Below are positions 1 through 6,670 of a stretch of DNA of 10,442 nt, one piece after another. Numbering within the stretch: position 1 is the first letter of the stretch; every line of letters begins with the position of its first letter. The notes below the pieces were generated by a model that was given only the letters and a program-made list of their open reading frames with translations, was not told the DNA's origin and did no database searches. This stretch comes from Rubritepida sp. Lineage in GTDB: Bacteria; Pseudomonadota; Alphaproteobacteria; Acetobacterales; Acetobacteraceae. Location: the NCBI GenBank assembly GCA_007129145.1, contig SKWC01000349.1, forward strand, positions 1 through 10,442, written 5' to 3'. The position numbers and the translations under genes are program-made.

Positions 1-178
1 CCTGCTGCTGCGCGAGCTGCGCGCGGCCCAGGGCCGGCTGGCGCGGCGGGAGCTGGCTGGGCAGCGGCTCGATGAGGCGGTGGAGGCGCCGCTGCGCGCC
101 TTGTTGCAGGAAGCGGCGCACCAGCCCGATCTCGCGGCCGGGATGGTGGCGGTGCGGGCGGTGCAGGCGGCGTTGTGA
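1..178 (+). CDS. C-terminal end of an unidentified protein (5' truncated by window edge)
   Basis: An open frame enters from the left edge (codons starting at base 2) and stops at TGA 176-178, giving 58 residues. The piece is made almost entirely of Ala, Leu, Arg, Glu and Gln, with a pattern suggesting one or two amphipathic helices (for example LARRELAGQRLDEAVEAPL). I see no catalytic motif, membrane segment or recognisable family signature, so no function is proposed. Codon use (G/C at third positions) agrees with the other genes here, and the frame ends just 8 bases before the stop of the convergent sulfotransferase gene, as expected of a real gene end. It could be a helical C-terminal tail of almost any protein. 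Confidence 0.6.
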   Translation, partial: LLLRELRAAQGRLARRELAGQRLDEAVEAPLRALLQEAAHQPDLAAGMVAVRAVQAAL

Positions 179-186
179 CTGGCGCC

Positions 187-951
187 TCAGGCCCGGCGCA
201 CCGCAGCATCCTCGCGGGCGAATGCAAGCAGCGCGGCGTCGAGCCGGGTGAGGCGAGCGAGGGTTTCCGCGATCTCGGGCGTCACCGGCTCCTCGCGTGC
301 CTCCTCCTGGTAGGGGTTCGTGGTGTCGCGGCTGTTGCGCCGCGGCAGCGGCCCGGGGGCGAGGCCGATCACCGGCGCGACCCGCGCGTGCAGCGCGTCC
401 AGCGCATTCGTCTCGCCCACCCAGTCGCAGGCCTGCAGAGCCGCGCGCGCCTTGTCGAGCACGACCTCGGGCTCCAGCGGGTCGGCGCCGCGCGAGGTGA
501 GGGTGCCGAAGCGCCCTTCGCCGAGCGGCATGGCGTTGCCCGCGAGGTGGCAGGCGATGGCGTTGTCGATGGAGATGGTCACCTCGGCCTCCGTGGACCG
601 CAGGAAGCTCAGAAGGCCGCGTTCACGCGCCAGCCGCGGGCCGGTGAGGCCGTGACGTTCGATGAAGTCGGGGCGGAAGCGGCGCCAGTAGTGATAGAGC
701 GACAGCACCCGCTCGACGGGGTCGCGCAGCACGGTGACGATGATGCGCGGGTGCGGGATCATCCACATCTGGTCGAAGCGGAAATGCCCCGAGAAGAATC
801 GGTAGGGCGCGAGCGCCGCCGGCGCGTACTCATGCAGCCGGGCGAAGCGCTCGGGGCAGATGGCGTCGGGTGGGAAGGCGGCGGACCAGGCCTCGTGCAG
901 GGTGGTGCCGCCGGTGCGCGCATGATGGATGAAGACGAGGCGTGGCGGCAT
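187..951 (-). CDS. Sulfotransferase family protein (PAPS-dependent type)
   Basis: Encodes 254 aa. The N-terminus carries the 5'-phosphosulfate-binding loop of sulfotransferases: HHARTGGTTL at residues 9-18, after a short beta strand (RLVFI). The 3'-phosphate-binding element follows as VLRDPVERVLSLYHY at residues 74-88, with the expected Arg (R76) and Ser (S84). This pair of motifs is typical of the Sulfotransfer_2/Sulfotransfer_3 families, which move sulfate from PAPS to a carbohydrate or other hydroxyl acceptor; the acceptor cannot be told. The P-loop has Arg12 where most members have Lys. No signal peptide or membrane segment is visible, so a cytosolic enzyme is inferred. ATG 951 is the only reasonable start, because an in-frame TAG lies four codons upstream (961-963). 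No Shine-Dalgarno is visible; a promoter-like pair upstream suggests leaderless expression. It faces away from the MFS gene. Length is close to other small bacterial members. Confidence 0.8.
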   Translation of the reverse strand: MPPRLVFIHHARTGGTTLHEAWSAAFPPDAICPERFARLHEYAPAALAPYRFFSGHFRFDQMWMIPHPRIIVTVLRDPVERVLSLYHYWRRFRPDFIERHGLTGPRLARERGLLSFLRSTEAEVTISIDNAIACHLAGNAMPLGEGRFGTLTSRGADPLEPEVVLDKARAALQACDWVGETNALDALHARVAPVIGLAPGPLPRRNSRDTTNPYQEEAREEPVTPEIAETLARLTRLDAALLAFAREDAAVRRA

Positions 952-957
952 GGCCGG

Positions 958-987
958 AAGCTAGACAGCGCGAGGGGGCGCTGTCGA
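958..987 (-). promoter_or_regulatory. Candidate promoter of the sulfotransferase gene (leaderless)
   Basis: On the - strand, TCGACA (987-982, 5 of 6 to TTGACA) is followed after 18 nt by TAGCTT (963-958, T-A-----T pattern of a -10 box). The -10 box ends 6 nt before ATG 951, placing the expected transcription start at or next to the start codon. This agrees with the absence of a Shine-Dalgarno. Assigned by eye only. Confidence 0.35.
964..985. promoter_or_regulatory. Perfect 8-bp inverted repeat in the divergent promoter region (operator-like)
   Basis: GACAGCGC (964-971) and GCGCTGTC (978-985) form a perfect dyad with a 6-nt spacer. It lies almost wholly between the proposed -35 and -10 boxes of the sulfotransferase promoter and touches the -35 box. 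Such a position fits a repressor operator, but it could also be a chance palindrome in GC-rich DNA. No regulator gene is adjacent in the window. Confidence 0.35.
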
Positions 988-1008
988 GGGACCGCCGCTG
1001 CTTCGCGA

Positions 1009-1037
1009 TAGACCTGGATGCGGGCGGGGCATAGGCT
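1009..1037 (+). promoter_or_regulatory. Candidate promoter of the MFS gene (leaderless)
   Basis: TAGACC (1009-1014, 4 of 6 to TTGACA), a 17-nt spacer, then TAGGCT (1032-1037) as a -10-like box. The box ends 6 nt before ATG 1044, so the transcript would begin at or very near the A of the start codon. No Shine-Dalgarno is seen before this gene, which supports a leaderless mRNA. Assigned by eye. Confidence 0.35.
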
Positions 1038-1043
1038 GGGCGC

Positions 1044-2294
1044 ATGACGCGCCGCGAATGGGCCTGGATCAGCTACGATTGGGCCAACAACGCCTTTCCC
1101 ACGGTCGTCACCACCTTCGTGATCGCCGCCTATTTCACCCGCGGCATCGCCCCTGACCCGGTCTCGGGCCAGGTGATGTGGGGCTGGATGCAGGCGCTGG
1201 TGGGAATCGCCATTGCCGGGCTTTCGCCGGTGCTGGGGGCGGTGGCGGACGCCGGGCGGCGACGGCGGTCGCTGCTGGCCATCACCACCGTGCTGATGGC
1301 GCTGTTCAGTGCGGGCATCTGGTTTGCCGAGCCAGCGCCGGCCTTCGCCCTGTGGGCGTTGCTGTGCGTCGCACTTGGCACGCTGAGCTTCGAACTGGGG
1401 ACGGTATTCTACAATGCCATGCTGACCGATGTGGCGACACCCGACAGGGTGGGCCGGGTCTCCGGCATGGGCTGGGCGGCCGGCTATGGTGGCGGGCTGT
1501 GCTGCCTTTTGCTGAGCCTGGGGCTGCTGGTGCAGCCCTCGCCGCCCCTGTTCGGTCTGGATGCGGAGATGGCCGAGCCGGTGCGGGCAACCGCGTTGCT
1601 CGTGGCTGTCTGGACCCTGATCTTCGCGGTGCCGGTGCTGGTGGTGGTGCCCGATCCGCCGGGGTTCCGGCCGTCCTGGCGGGTGGCAGCGGCGCAGGGG
1701 CTGACCGAGGTGGTGGCGTTGTTCCGCCGGTTGCCGCAGAAGCCCGCCCTGCTGCGCTTCCTGGTCGCGCGGGTGTTCTACACTGACGGGTTGAACGTGC
1801 TGTTCGTGTTCGGCGCAGTCTTTGCCGCCGGCGTCTTCGACATGGATTTCCAGGAGATCCTGCTGTTCGGCATTGCCATCAACGTCACCGCCGGCATCGG
1901 TGCCTTCGCCGGCGGCTTCGTGGAGGAGCGGCTCGGTGCGCGCAACACGGTGTTGTTCTCACTGCTGGCGTTGATGGGGGTGGGCGCGGGTATCCTGCTG
2001 GTACAGGACAAGGCGCTCTTCTGGGCACTGGGGGTGTGCCTTGGCCTCTTCTTCGGCCCGGCCCAGGCGAGTTCGCGCAGCCTGATGGCCAAGATGGCAC
2101 CGCAGGACGAGATCTCGGCGCATTTCGGGATGTTCGCGCTGTCGGGGCGGGTGACCAGCTTCCTTGGTCCGGCGCTGCTGGCCGTGGTGACGGAGATCAC
2201 CGGCAGCCAGCGCTGGGGCATGTCGGTTGTCCTGCTGCTGCTGGGCGGTGGTGCGGCGGTGCTGTTGACGGTGCGTGCGCCGGATCGCGGGTGA
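1044..2294 (+). CDS. MFS transporter, UMF1 (Atg22-like) family
   Basis: Encodes 416 aa with about 12 hydrophobic segments, so an inner-membrane transporter. The N-terminal signature WAWISYDWANNAF (residues 6-18) is characteristic of the UMF1 family, related to the yeast vacuolar effluxer Atg22. The conserved loop GPAQASSRSLMAKMAP (338-353) in the C-terminal half corresponds to the family's GxxQALSRSLFARLxP region. The first cytoplasmic loop carries the basic turn DAGRRRRS (69-76), the MFS loop 2-3 motif in reduced form. The length is usual for the family. The substrate is unknown; members have been annotated as amino acid or general effluxers, without firm evidence for bacterial ones. ATG 1044 is chosen because the family motif begins six residues later. 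The gene stands alone on the + strand, diverging from the sulfotransferase and converging on the Mla operon. Confidence 0.88.
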   Translation: MTRREWAWISYDWANNAFPTVVTTFVIAAYFTRGIAPDPVSGQVMWGWMQALVGIAIAGLSPVLGAVADAGRRRRSLLAITTVLMALFSAGIWFAEPAPAFALWALLCVALGTLSFELGTVFYNAMLTDVATPDRVGRVSGMGWAAGYGGGLCCLLLSLGLLVQPSPPLFGLDAEMAEPVRATALLVAVWTLIFAVPVLVVVPDPPGFRPSWRVAAAQGLTEVVALFRRLPQKPALLRFLVARVFYTDGLNVLFVFGAVFAAGVFDMDFQEILLFGIAINVTAGIGAFAGGFVEERLGARNTVLFSLLALMGVGAGILLVQDKALFWALGVCLGLFFGPAQASSRSLMAKMAPQDEISAHFGMFALSGRVTSFLGPALLAVVTEITGSQRWGMSVVLLLLGGGAAVLLTVRAPDRG

Positions 2295-2300
2295 GCGCAG

Positions 2301-2317
2301 GTTCAGCCGGGCTGGAC
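2301..2317. terminator. Small hairpin in the convergent gap after the MFS gene
   Basis: GTTCAGC (2301-2307) pairs with GCTGGAC (2311-2317), giving 7 pairs including one G-T wobble around a 3-nt loop. It lies 7 nt past the MFS stop codon and 12 nt before the stop of the converging lipoprotein gene. There is no T tract, so it is not a textbook intrinsic terminator. It may act as a weak bidirectional one; on the - strand the wobble becomes a mismatch. Confidence 0.3.
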
Positions 2318-2328
2318 GGGTTGTCCCC

Positions 2329-2952
2329 TCAGCGGGCAGCCATGGCATCGAGCACCCAGGATTCCAGTGCCTGGAACACGCGGCCCAGCGCCGTTTGCAT
2401 GGCCTCGGCCTGACGCAGGCCGGCATCGCGCGGCTCGGCCGGGGCGATGGGCGCGGTGGCGATGAAGCTGCGCTGGGCCAGCACCCGTGCCTCGGCCAGT
2501 CCACCGGCCTCGCGCAGCAGGAGGGCGGCGATGCCGGCGTGCGCTTCGGCGCGGTCCTGCTGGGCCTCCAGCGCGGTGAGCTCAGCCTCCAGGATCAAGG
2601 GTGTGGCAAGCCGGGTGCCGGGGGCTGCCACCGCGGAGAAGCCGCCCGATGCGATCAGCCAGGCACGCAGGGCGGCCTCCGCAAGGTCAGCCGGCGGGGC
2701 GAGCCATTCGTCGTAGAAGGCGGCCTCCAGGCTGCCATCCGCCCGCACCCGCCTGAGGCCGCGCGCTTCGAGGCCCGGGGCGCCGCGCAGCGTGCGCAGC
2801 AGCAGCACCTGCCCGGTTTGGGCGGCAGGCGGCCCCTGGGGCCGCGCGGGCTGCAGCGCGTGGCGGCGGATCGGGACATAGGGCCGGTCGGGCACCACCG
2901 AGCAGGCGGCGGCGAGCGGCGGCAGCAGGAGCAGAAGAGTGCGGCGGATCAT
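2329..2952 (-). CDS. ABC-type transport auxiliary lipoprotein (PqiC/ABC_trans_aux-like), Mla operon
   Basis: Encodes 207 aa from ATG 2952, which overlaps the mlaD stop as ATGA. The N-terminus is a lipoprotein signal: basic MIRR, the hydrophobic run TLLLLLPPLAAA, and Cys17 in LAAAC. After the Cys comes SVVPDRPYVPIRRHAL, resembling the start of the ABC_trans_aux (PF03886) fold found in PqiC and in lipoproteins of MCE/Mla operons. Further along, RVRADGSLEAAFYDEWLAPPADLAEAALRAWL (about 69-99) is the family's typical stretch around a conserved F/Y-x-x-x-W ahead of a helix. The protein is inferred to be lipid-anchored in the periplasm, helping the MlaD complex or linking it to the outer membrane. 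It is the last gene of the operon. A much longer open frame in the same phase runs upstream through mlaD, but it is a shadow: the signal peptide fixes this start. Confidence 0.82.
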   Translation of the reverse strand: MIRRTLLLLLPPLAAACSVVPDRPYVPIRRHALQPARPQGPPAAQTGQVLLLRTLRGAPGLEARGLRRVRADGSLEAAFYDEWLAPPADLAEAALRAWLIASGGFSAVAAPGTRLATPLILEAELTALEAQQDRAEAHAGIAALLLREAGGLAEARVLAQRSFIATAPIAPAEPRDAGLRQAEAMQTALGRVFQALESWVLDAMAAR

Positions 2953-3971
2953 TGGCCTGCTCCCGGCGGAGGTGGTGGCGCACCGAACAAGGTCTGCGAG
3001 GGCGAGCGGCGCAGCGCCTCGGTGGTGTCGCGCAGATTGGCGGTGGTCGCGCGCAGGTCGCGCAGGATGGGAGCGAGTTCGGCCTGCAGGTCGGTGGTCG
3101 TGGCGCGCGCGGCGCGCAGCGCGGCCTGGATCTGGCTGATGGTCGGCGGCAGGGCGGCGGTGGCGGACTGGAGGGCCTGGGCGGTGGCGGTGAGCGCGCG
3201 GATGGCGTCGCGCAGGTCGTCGCCTTCCAGCAGGCCGCGGGTGGCGGCGCCGGCGCCGCGCAGCTCCGCCGTGAGGGCGGGGACATCGGCCTGCACAAGG
3301 ACCTCGCGCGCGGCTTCGATGAGGGCGTTGATCTCCGCCATGGTGGAACCCGCGCCGGTTCCACCCGCAAGGGCGCGCAGCTCCACCAGCAGGCCGTTCA
3401 GATTGTTTGCCAGGACGCCGATATCCACGGTCTCCAGCTGGGCAATGACCTGTTCGAGGGCCGTCTGGGCCCGGGCCACAGTGGAGGGCACCGAGGGGAT
3501 CCAGGGGTGTAGCGGTATCCAGGGAATGAACGGGCTGTCGAGGCCGATTTCGGGGCCGAGGAAGTCCAGCTCGATGTAGACGACGCCCGTGATGCCCTGG
3601 CTGGCGAGGCGCGCGCGCAGCCCCGCGGCCACGGCGTCCGCCGCGCGGGGGATGCTGCCGATGCGGGTGAGGTTCAGCGCGTAGCGCACCAGCACCAGCT
3701 GGAAGGCGTCCTCGAAATCCTCTTGCGCGACGTGCCGGTATTCGGCGGCGGTCAGGCCGATCTCGGTGACGCGGCCCACCGCGACGCCGCGGAAGCGCAC
3801 GGCCGAGCCGACCTCGAGGCCCTGCACGCTTTCGCGCAGATAGGTTTCGAACATGGCGTCGCTGGTGGTGATGCGGTCGCGCGTGAGGAACAGCACGAAG
3901 CCCACGACCAGCGCCGCGCCGATGAGCACGAGCACGCCGACGGAGAATTGGACGCTGCGCGCCTGAGGCAT
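2949..3971 (-). CDS. mlaD: MlaD-like MCE-domain lipid transport protein
   Basis: Encodes 340 aa. One N-terminal membrane anchor (about residues 10-30) is followed by an MCE/MlaD domain (about 38-138) with the hallmark VQGLEVGSAVRFRGVAVGRVTEI (49-71) and the strand GITGVVYIELDFLG (126-139). Next come a Pro/Trp-rich hydrophobic loop (FIPWIPLHPWIPSVPS, 148-163), a long helical region with heptad-like Leu/Ala (165-322), and a Pro-rich tail PSQTLFGAPPPPPGAGQ. It is much longer than E. coli MlaD (about 180 aa) because of the helical extension, which is common in alphaproteobacterial homologues. In known systems MCE proteins form periplasmic hexamers that carry phospholipid to or from the MlaFE transporter. 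The start at ATG 3971 is 2 nt after the mlaF stop and the stop overlaps the lipoprotein start, so translation is probably coupled. Confidence 0.92.
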   Translation of the reverse strand: MPQARSVQFSVGVLVLIGAALVVGFVLFLTRDRITTSDAMFETYLRESVQGLEVGSAVRFRGVAVGRVTEIGLTAAEYRHVAQEDFEDAFQLVLVRYALNLTRIGSIPRAADAVAAGLRARLASQGITGVVYIELDFLGPEIGLDSPFIPWIPLHPWIPSVPSTVARAQTALEQVIAQLETVDIGVLANNLNGLLVELRALAGGTGAGSTMAEINALIEAAREVLVQADVPALTAELRGAGAATRGLLEGDDLRDAIRALTATAQALQSATAALPPTISQIQAALRAARATTTDLQAELAPILRDLRATTANLRDTTEALRRSPSQTLFGAPPPPPGAGQ

Positions 3972-3973
3972 GG

Positions 3974-4732
3974 TCAGCCGCCCGGCTTGGCCTCGCGCCG
4001 GAAGAAGGCGCGAACCGTGGGGTGGGTGCCTTCGTCGCGCAGCTTGCGCGGATCACCTTCGGCGATCAGGCCCTTCGCTTCCTTGTCGAGCATGATGCAG
4101 CGGTCCCCTATGGCCAGGATGGACTGGAGCTCGTGGGTGACGACCACGAAGGTCGTGCCCGTCTCCCGCGCCAGGGTGAGGATGAGGTCATCGAGCCCGG
4201 CGGAGGTGATGGGATCGAGCCCGGCCGACGGTTCATCCAGGAACAGGATCTCGGGGTCGAGGGCCATGGCCCGCGCGATGCCTGCACGCTTCAGCATGCC
4301 CCCGGAAATCTCCGCCGGCAAGCGTTCGGCGGCGTCGCCGAGGCCGACCAGGCCGAGCTTCGACAGGGCGATGAGGCGGCGCGCTGATTCGGGCAGGCGG
4401 GTGTGCGCCTCGATGGGCAGCATCACATTCTCGGCCAGGCTGAGCGAGCCGAGCAGCGCGCCGGACTGCCACATCACGCCGATGCGCCCCAGCAGTGCGC
4501 GACGGGCCTTGCCGGAGAGATGCGTGAGATCCTCGCCGAGGATGCGGATGTCGCCGGCGCTGGGCGGGAGCAGGCCGATCAGCAGCTTGAGCAGGGTGGA
4601 TTTGCCGCAGCCGGAGCCACCCAGGATGACAAAGACCTCGCCGCGCTGGACGTCGAAGGTGACGTCCTGGAAGACGAGGTTGGGGCCGAAGCGCATCGCG
4701 ACGCCCTCGGCGGTGATCACGCTGTCGGTCAT
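3974..4732 (-). CDS. mlaF: MlaF-like ABC transporter ATP-binding protein
   Basis: Encodes 252 aa from ATG 4732. A complete ABC ATPase: Walker A GGSGCGKST (38-46), Q-loop in VMWQSGALL (Gln89), signature ISGGMLKRAGIARA (142-155), Walker B ILFLDEPSAGLDP (162-174, catalytic Glu167) and switch His200 in VVTHEL. The signature ISGGM, rather than LSGGQ, and the WQSGALLGSLSLAENV segment are typical of the MlaF/Ttg2A group, which powers phospholipid transport with MlaE. It is cytosolic and bound to the MlaE dimer. The start is placed at ATG 4732, 2 nt after the mlaE stop. A GTG at 4741 would add three residues and overlap mlaE by 7 nt. I prefer the ATG because GGTGG lies a short distance upstream of it, but the choice is not decisive. 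Confidence 0.93.
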   Translation of the reverse strand: MTDSVITAEGVAMRFGPNLVFQDVTFDVQRGEVFVILGGSGCGKSTLLKLLIGLLPPSAGDIRILGEDLTHLSGKARRALLGRIGVMWQSGALLGSLSLAENVMLPIEAHTRLPESARRLIALSKLGLVGLGDAAERLPAEISGGMLKRAGIARAMALDPEILFLDEPSAGLDPITSAGLDDLILTLARETGTTFVVVTHELQSILAIGDRCIMLDKEAKGLIAEGDPRKLRDEGTHPTVRAFFRREAKPGG

Positions 4733-4734
4733 GC

Positions 4735-5832
4735 CTACCACCCGAGGCGGAAGAAGAGCACGGCGAAGATGCCGTCCAGCACGACCAGGGCGACGATGCC
4801 GCCCACCACCGCCGCCGTCGCGGCGTCACCCACGGCGCGCGGGCCGCGCCCGGCCGAGAGCCCGGCGCGGCAGCCGATATAGCCGATGGCGAGGCCGAAT
4901 ACGGCGGCCTTGCCGAGCCCGCCGGCCAGGTCGCCGAGTGCGAGCCACTGCACCAGCTGCGAGAGCACGGCGCTCGGGGGATAGCCCAGCACGCCCATCA
5001 CGATGCCCATGCCGATGAGGCCGGTGACGTTCATCACCATCGCGAGCACAGGCATGACCAGGGTGGCGGCGAGGATGCGGGGCAGCACCAGCCAGGACAT
5101 GGGGTCGAGGCCCATGATGCGCAGCGCGTCCACCTCCTCGTTCACGCGCATGGTGCCGAGTTCCGCCGCATAGGCCGAGCCGGTGCGGCCCGCCAGGATG
5201 ACGCCGGCCAGCAGCGGCCCGAGTTCGCGCGTGAGGGATATGCCCACGAGCTGCGGGATGAAGATCTCGGCGCCGAACTGGCGCATCGGGATGGAGGCCT
5301 GGAAGGCGAGGATGACGCCGATCAGCGTGCCCAGCAGCATGCACAGGGGGAAGGCGCGCGTGCCGGCCTCGTCCAGGTGGCGCAGCACCTCGACCCATCT
5401 CAGGCGCCAGGGGCGCGGCAACAGGCCGGCCCCGGCGATGATGGCCTCGCCCAGGAAAGTGAGGCGTTCGCCCAACCGGCCGAGCAGAAGCAGCGCGGTG
5501 TGGCCGATGCGGGAAATGGGCGCGAAGGGGCGCCGGGCCGGTGGCGGGCGTGGCGGGCCGAGGCCGTCGCGGAAGCGCTTCAGCACCGCGCGCGGCGCCG
5601 CCGCCTCGGGCTCGATCCATTCGGCGCGGTCGCGGGCGAGGGAGACCAGCAGGGCGGCGCCGGCCGAATCGAGTTGGGTGACGGCGCGCGCATCGAGGAT
5701 GATGTGGCCGGCGCCGCGCGCGGCACGGTGGGCTGCCTGCCAGAGGTCGCCGGCCTGGCGAGCGTCCAGCGTGCCGGTGAAGCGCAGCGTGGCCACGTCC
5801 TGCGTGTCGGCCTGGAAGACGGGGCTCGTCAT
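4735..5832 (-). CDS. mlaE: MlaE-like ABC permease with N-terminal STAS domain
   Basis: Encodes 365 aa in two parts. Residues 1-90 form a STAS domain with the typical ILDARAVTQLDSAGAALL stretch (45-62); Ser56 sits where anti-sigma-factor antagonists carry their regulated Ser. A Pro/Arg-rich linker (91-103) leads to an MlaE permease domain (about 105-365) with the family signature LTRELGPLLAGVILAGRTGSA (200-220) and AELGTMRVNEEVDALR (223-238), plus several membrane segments. In E. coli the STAS protein MlaB is separate; here it is fused to the permease, which is widespread in alphaproteobacteria and explains the lack of an mlaB gene. The protein would form the inner-membrane core of the phospholipid transporter with MlaF and MlaD. 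The start at ATG 5832 is preceded by AAGG at about 10 nt. It lies 34 nt after the methyltransferase gene and could share its transcript. Confidence 0.94.
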   Translation of the reverse strand: MTSPVFQADTQDVATLRFTGTLDARQAGDLWQAAHRAARGAGHIILDARAVTQLDSAGAALLVSLARDRAEWIEPEAAAPRAVLKRFRDGLGPPRPPPARRPFAPISRIGHTALLLLGRLGERLTFLGEAIIAGAGLLPRPWRLRWVEVLRHLDEAGTRAFPLCMLLGTLIGVILAFQASIPMRQFGAEIFIPQLVGISLTRELGPLLAGVILAGRTGSAYAAELGTMRVNEEVDALRIMGLDPMSWLVLPRILAATLVMPVLAMVMNVTGLIGMGIVMGVLGYPPSAVLSQLVQWLALGDLAGGLGKAAVFGLAIGYIGCRAGLSAGRGPRAVGDAATAAVVGGIVALVVLDGIFAVLFFRLGW

Positions 5833-5866
5833 CGGCTGGCGACCTTGCCCGCCTGGGGCGTGCGGT

Positions 5867-6670
5867 TCAAGCCGGGCGGCGTGGCGGCCGCGGGACCGGG
5901 CGCGGCGCTTGTCGGTTGGTCGGCATGAGGCTGTGCAGCAGGACGGCGCTGGCGGCGGCGACGTTGAGGCTCTCGATCACCCCGCTGCCGGCCAGGCTGA
6001 CCCGGGCGGGGCAGGTGTCGAGGACCGCCGGGCTTGGGCCGCTTTCCTCATTGCCCAGCACCAGGGCGATGGGTTTCTGGCGCGGCAGCGCCTCGGGTGG
6101 CATGCCGCCCTCGGCCACGGCCGCCACCGCCAGCATCTGGCCGGAGAGCCGCCGCAGTGTCGCGGCGAGGTCCTGGGCGCGGAACACCGCGAGGTGCTCG
6201 AGCGCGCCTTCGCTGGTGCGGAAGGCGGCGTCCGAGAGGCCGGCCTGGCGCGGATCGCCTGACAGAAGCAGGGCGCGTGCGCCGAAGAATGCGGCGGAGC
6301 GGGCGATGGCGCCGAGATTGTGCGGATTGCCGATGCCGTCGAGCACGGGGAGGACGGGCGCGGCGAACAGGATCGGCGGCAGGCGTTCGGGCAGGGGCTC
6401 GGCGCGGCGGGGCTCGGCCAGGGCCATCAGGCCGCCATGATGCTCGGTGCCGGCGAGGCGGGCGAGTTCCTCGGGCGTGACCTCGCGATAGGGGCGTTGG
6501 TGGCGCGCCAGATACTGGCAGAGCGGGCCGGCGATGCGGCGGCGATCCTCGGTGTAGTGCAGGCGCTGGACGGCCTCCGGACGGCGAAGGAACAGCGCGC
6601 GCACGGCGTTGATGCCGCAGATGCGCTGAATCTCGGGCCGCTTGGGCCGGGCGCTGGCGGCGTCAGTCAC
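5867..6670 (-). CDS. TrmH/SpoU-family tRNA/rRNA 2'-O-methyltransferase
   Basis: Encodes 267 aa from GTG 6670. The N-terminal substrate-binding domain (about 15-85) begins ICGINAVRALFLRRPEAVQ and ends GTEHHGGLMAL. The SPOUT catalytic domain has motif 1 DGIGNPHNLGAIARSAAFFGA (111-131; Asn115 and Arg124), motif 2 LVLGNEESG (203-211) and motif 3 VIESLNVAAASAVLL (231-245). These enzymes use S-adenosylmethionine to methylate ribose 2'-OH in rRNA or tRNA through a knotted dimer. The GTEHHGG and CGINAV phrases look more like the E. coli YfiF subgroup than RlmB, so the target RNA is left open and no symbol is given. The C-terminal tail is Pro/Arg-rich (after residue 250). The GTG start overlaps the upstream Ldh2 gene by 8 nt. 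An ATG at 6721 would give a longer overlap and an unconvincing N-terminus; no strong Shine-Dalgarno helps decide. Confidence 0.87.
   Translation of the reverse strand: MTDAASARPKRPEIQRICGINAVRALFLRRPEAVQRLHYTEDRRRIAGPLCQYLARHQRPYREVTPEELARLAGTEHHGGLMALAEPRRAEPLPERLPPILFAAPVLPVLDGIGNPHNLGAIARSAAFFGARALLLSGDPRQAGLSDAAFRTSEGALEHLAVFRAQDLAATLRRLSGQMLAVAAVAEGGMPPEALPRQKPIALVLGNEESGPSPAVLDTCPARVSLAGSGVIESLNVAAASAVLLHSLMPTNRQAPRPVPRPPRRPA

Noticed and set aside
175..1011. + strand open frame covering the sulfotransferase region
   Set aside because: It is antisense to a gene with intact PAPS-binding motifs, and its translation is Arg/Gly/Ala-rich filler.
3101..3260. Short GCGCGC-type palindromes within mlaD
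   Set aside because: Such runs are expected by chance in very GC-rich coding DNA and show no arm lengths or positions suggesting function.
2275..3579. Long + strand open frame (434 codons) after the MFS gene
   Set aside because: It starts inside the MFS gene and runs antisense to the lipoprotein and mlaD genes; translation shows no motif or membrane pattern.
2329..4056. A 575-codon open frame on the - strand running through mlaD into the lipoprotein gene
   Set aside because: Its upstream two thirds is a shifted frame of mlaF/mlaD with Arg/Pro/His-rich translation and no motifs. The mlaD frame carries clear MCE motifs, and the lipoprotein signal peptide fixes the real start at 2952.
4732..4741. 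GTG 4741 as the start of mlaF
   Set aside because: It would overlap mlaE by 7 nt and has no Shine-Dalgarno. ATG 4732 is only 2 nt past the mlaE stop. The GTG remains a possible alternative.
3723..5018. Long + strand open frame (431 codons) opposite mlaD/mlaF/mlaE
   Set aside because: It is antisense to three well-supported genes and its translation is low-complexity Arg/Ser/Pro without domains. GC-rich DNA commonly gives such frames.
5833..5866. Possible terminator or promoter between the methyltransferase gene and mlaE
   Set aside because: Only a 4-bp stem is visible, with no T tract and no convincing -35/-10 pair. The gap may simply be part of an operon.
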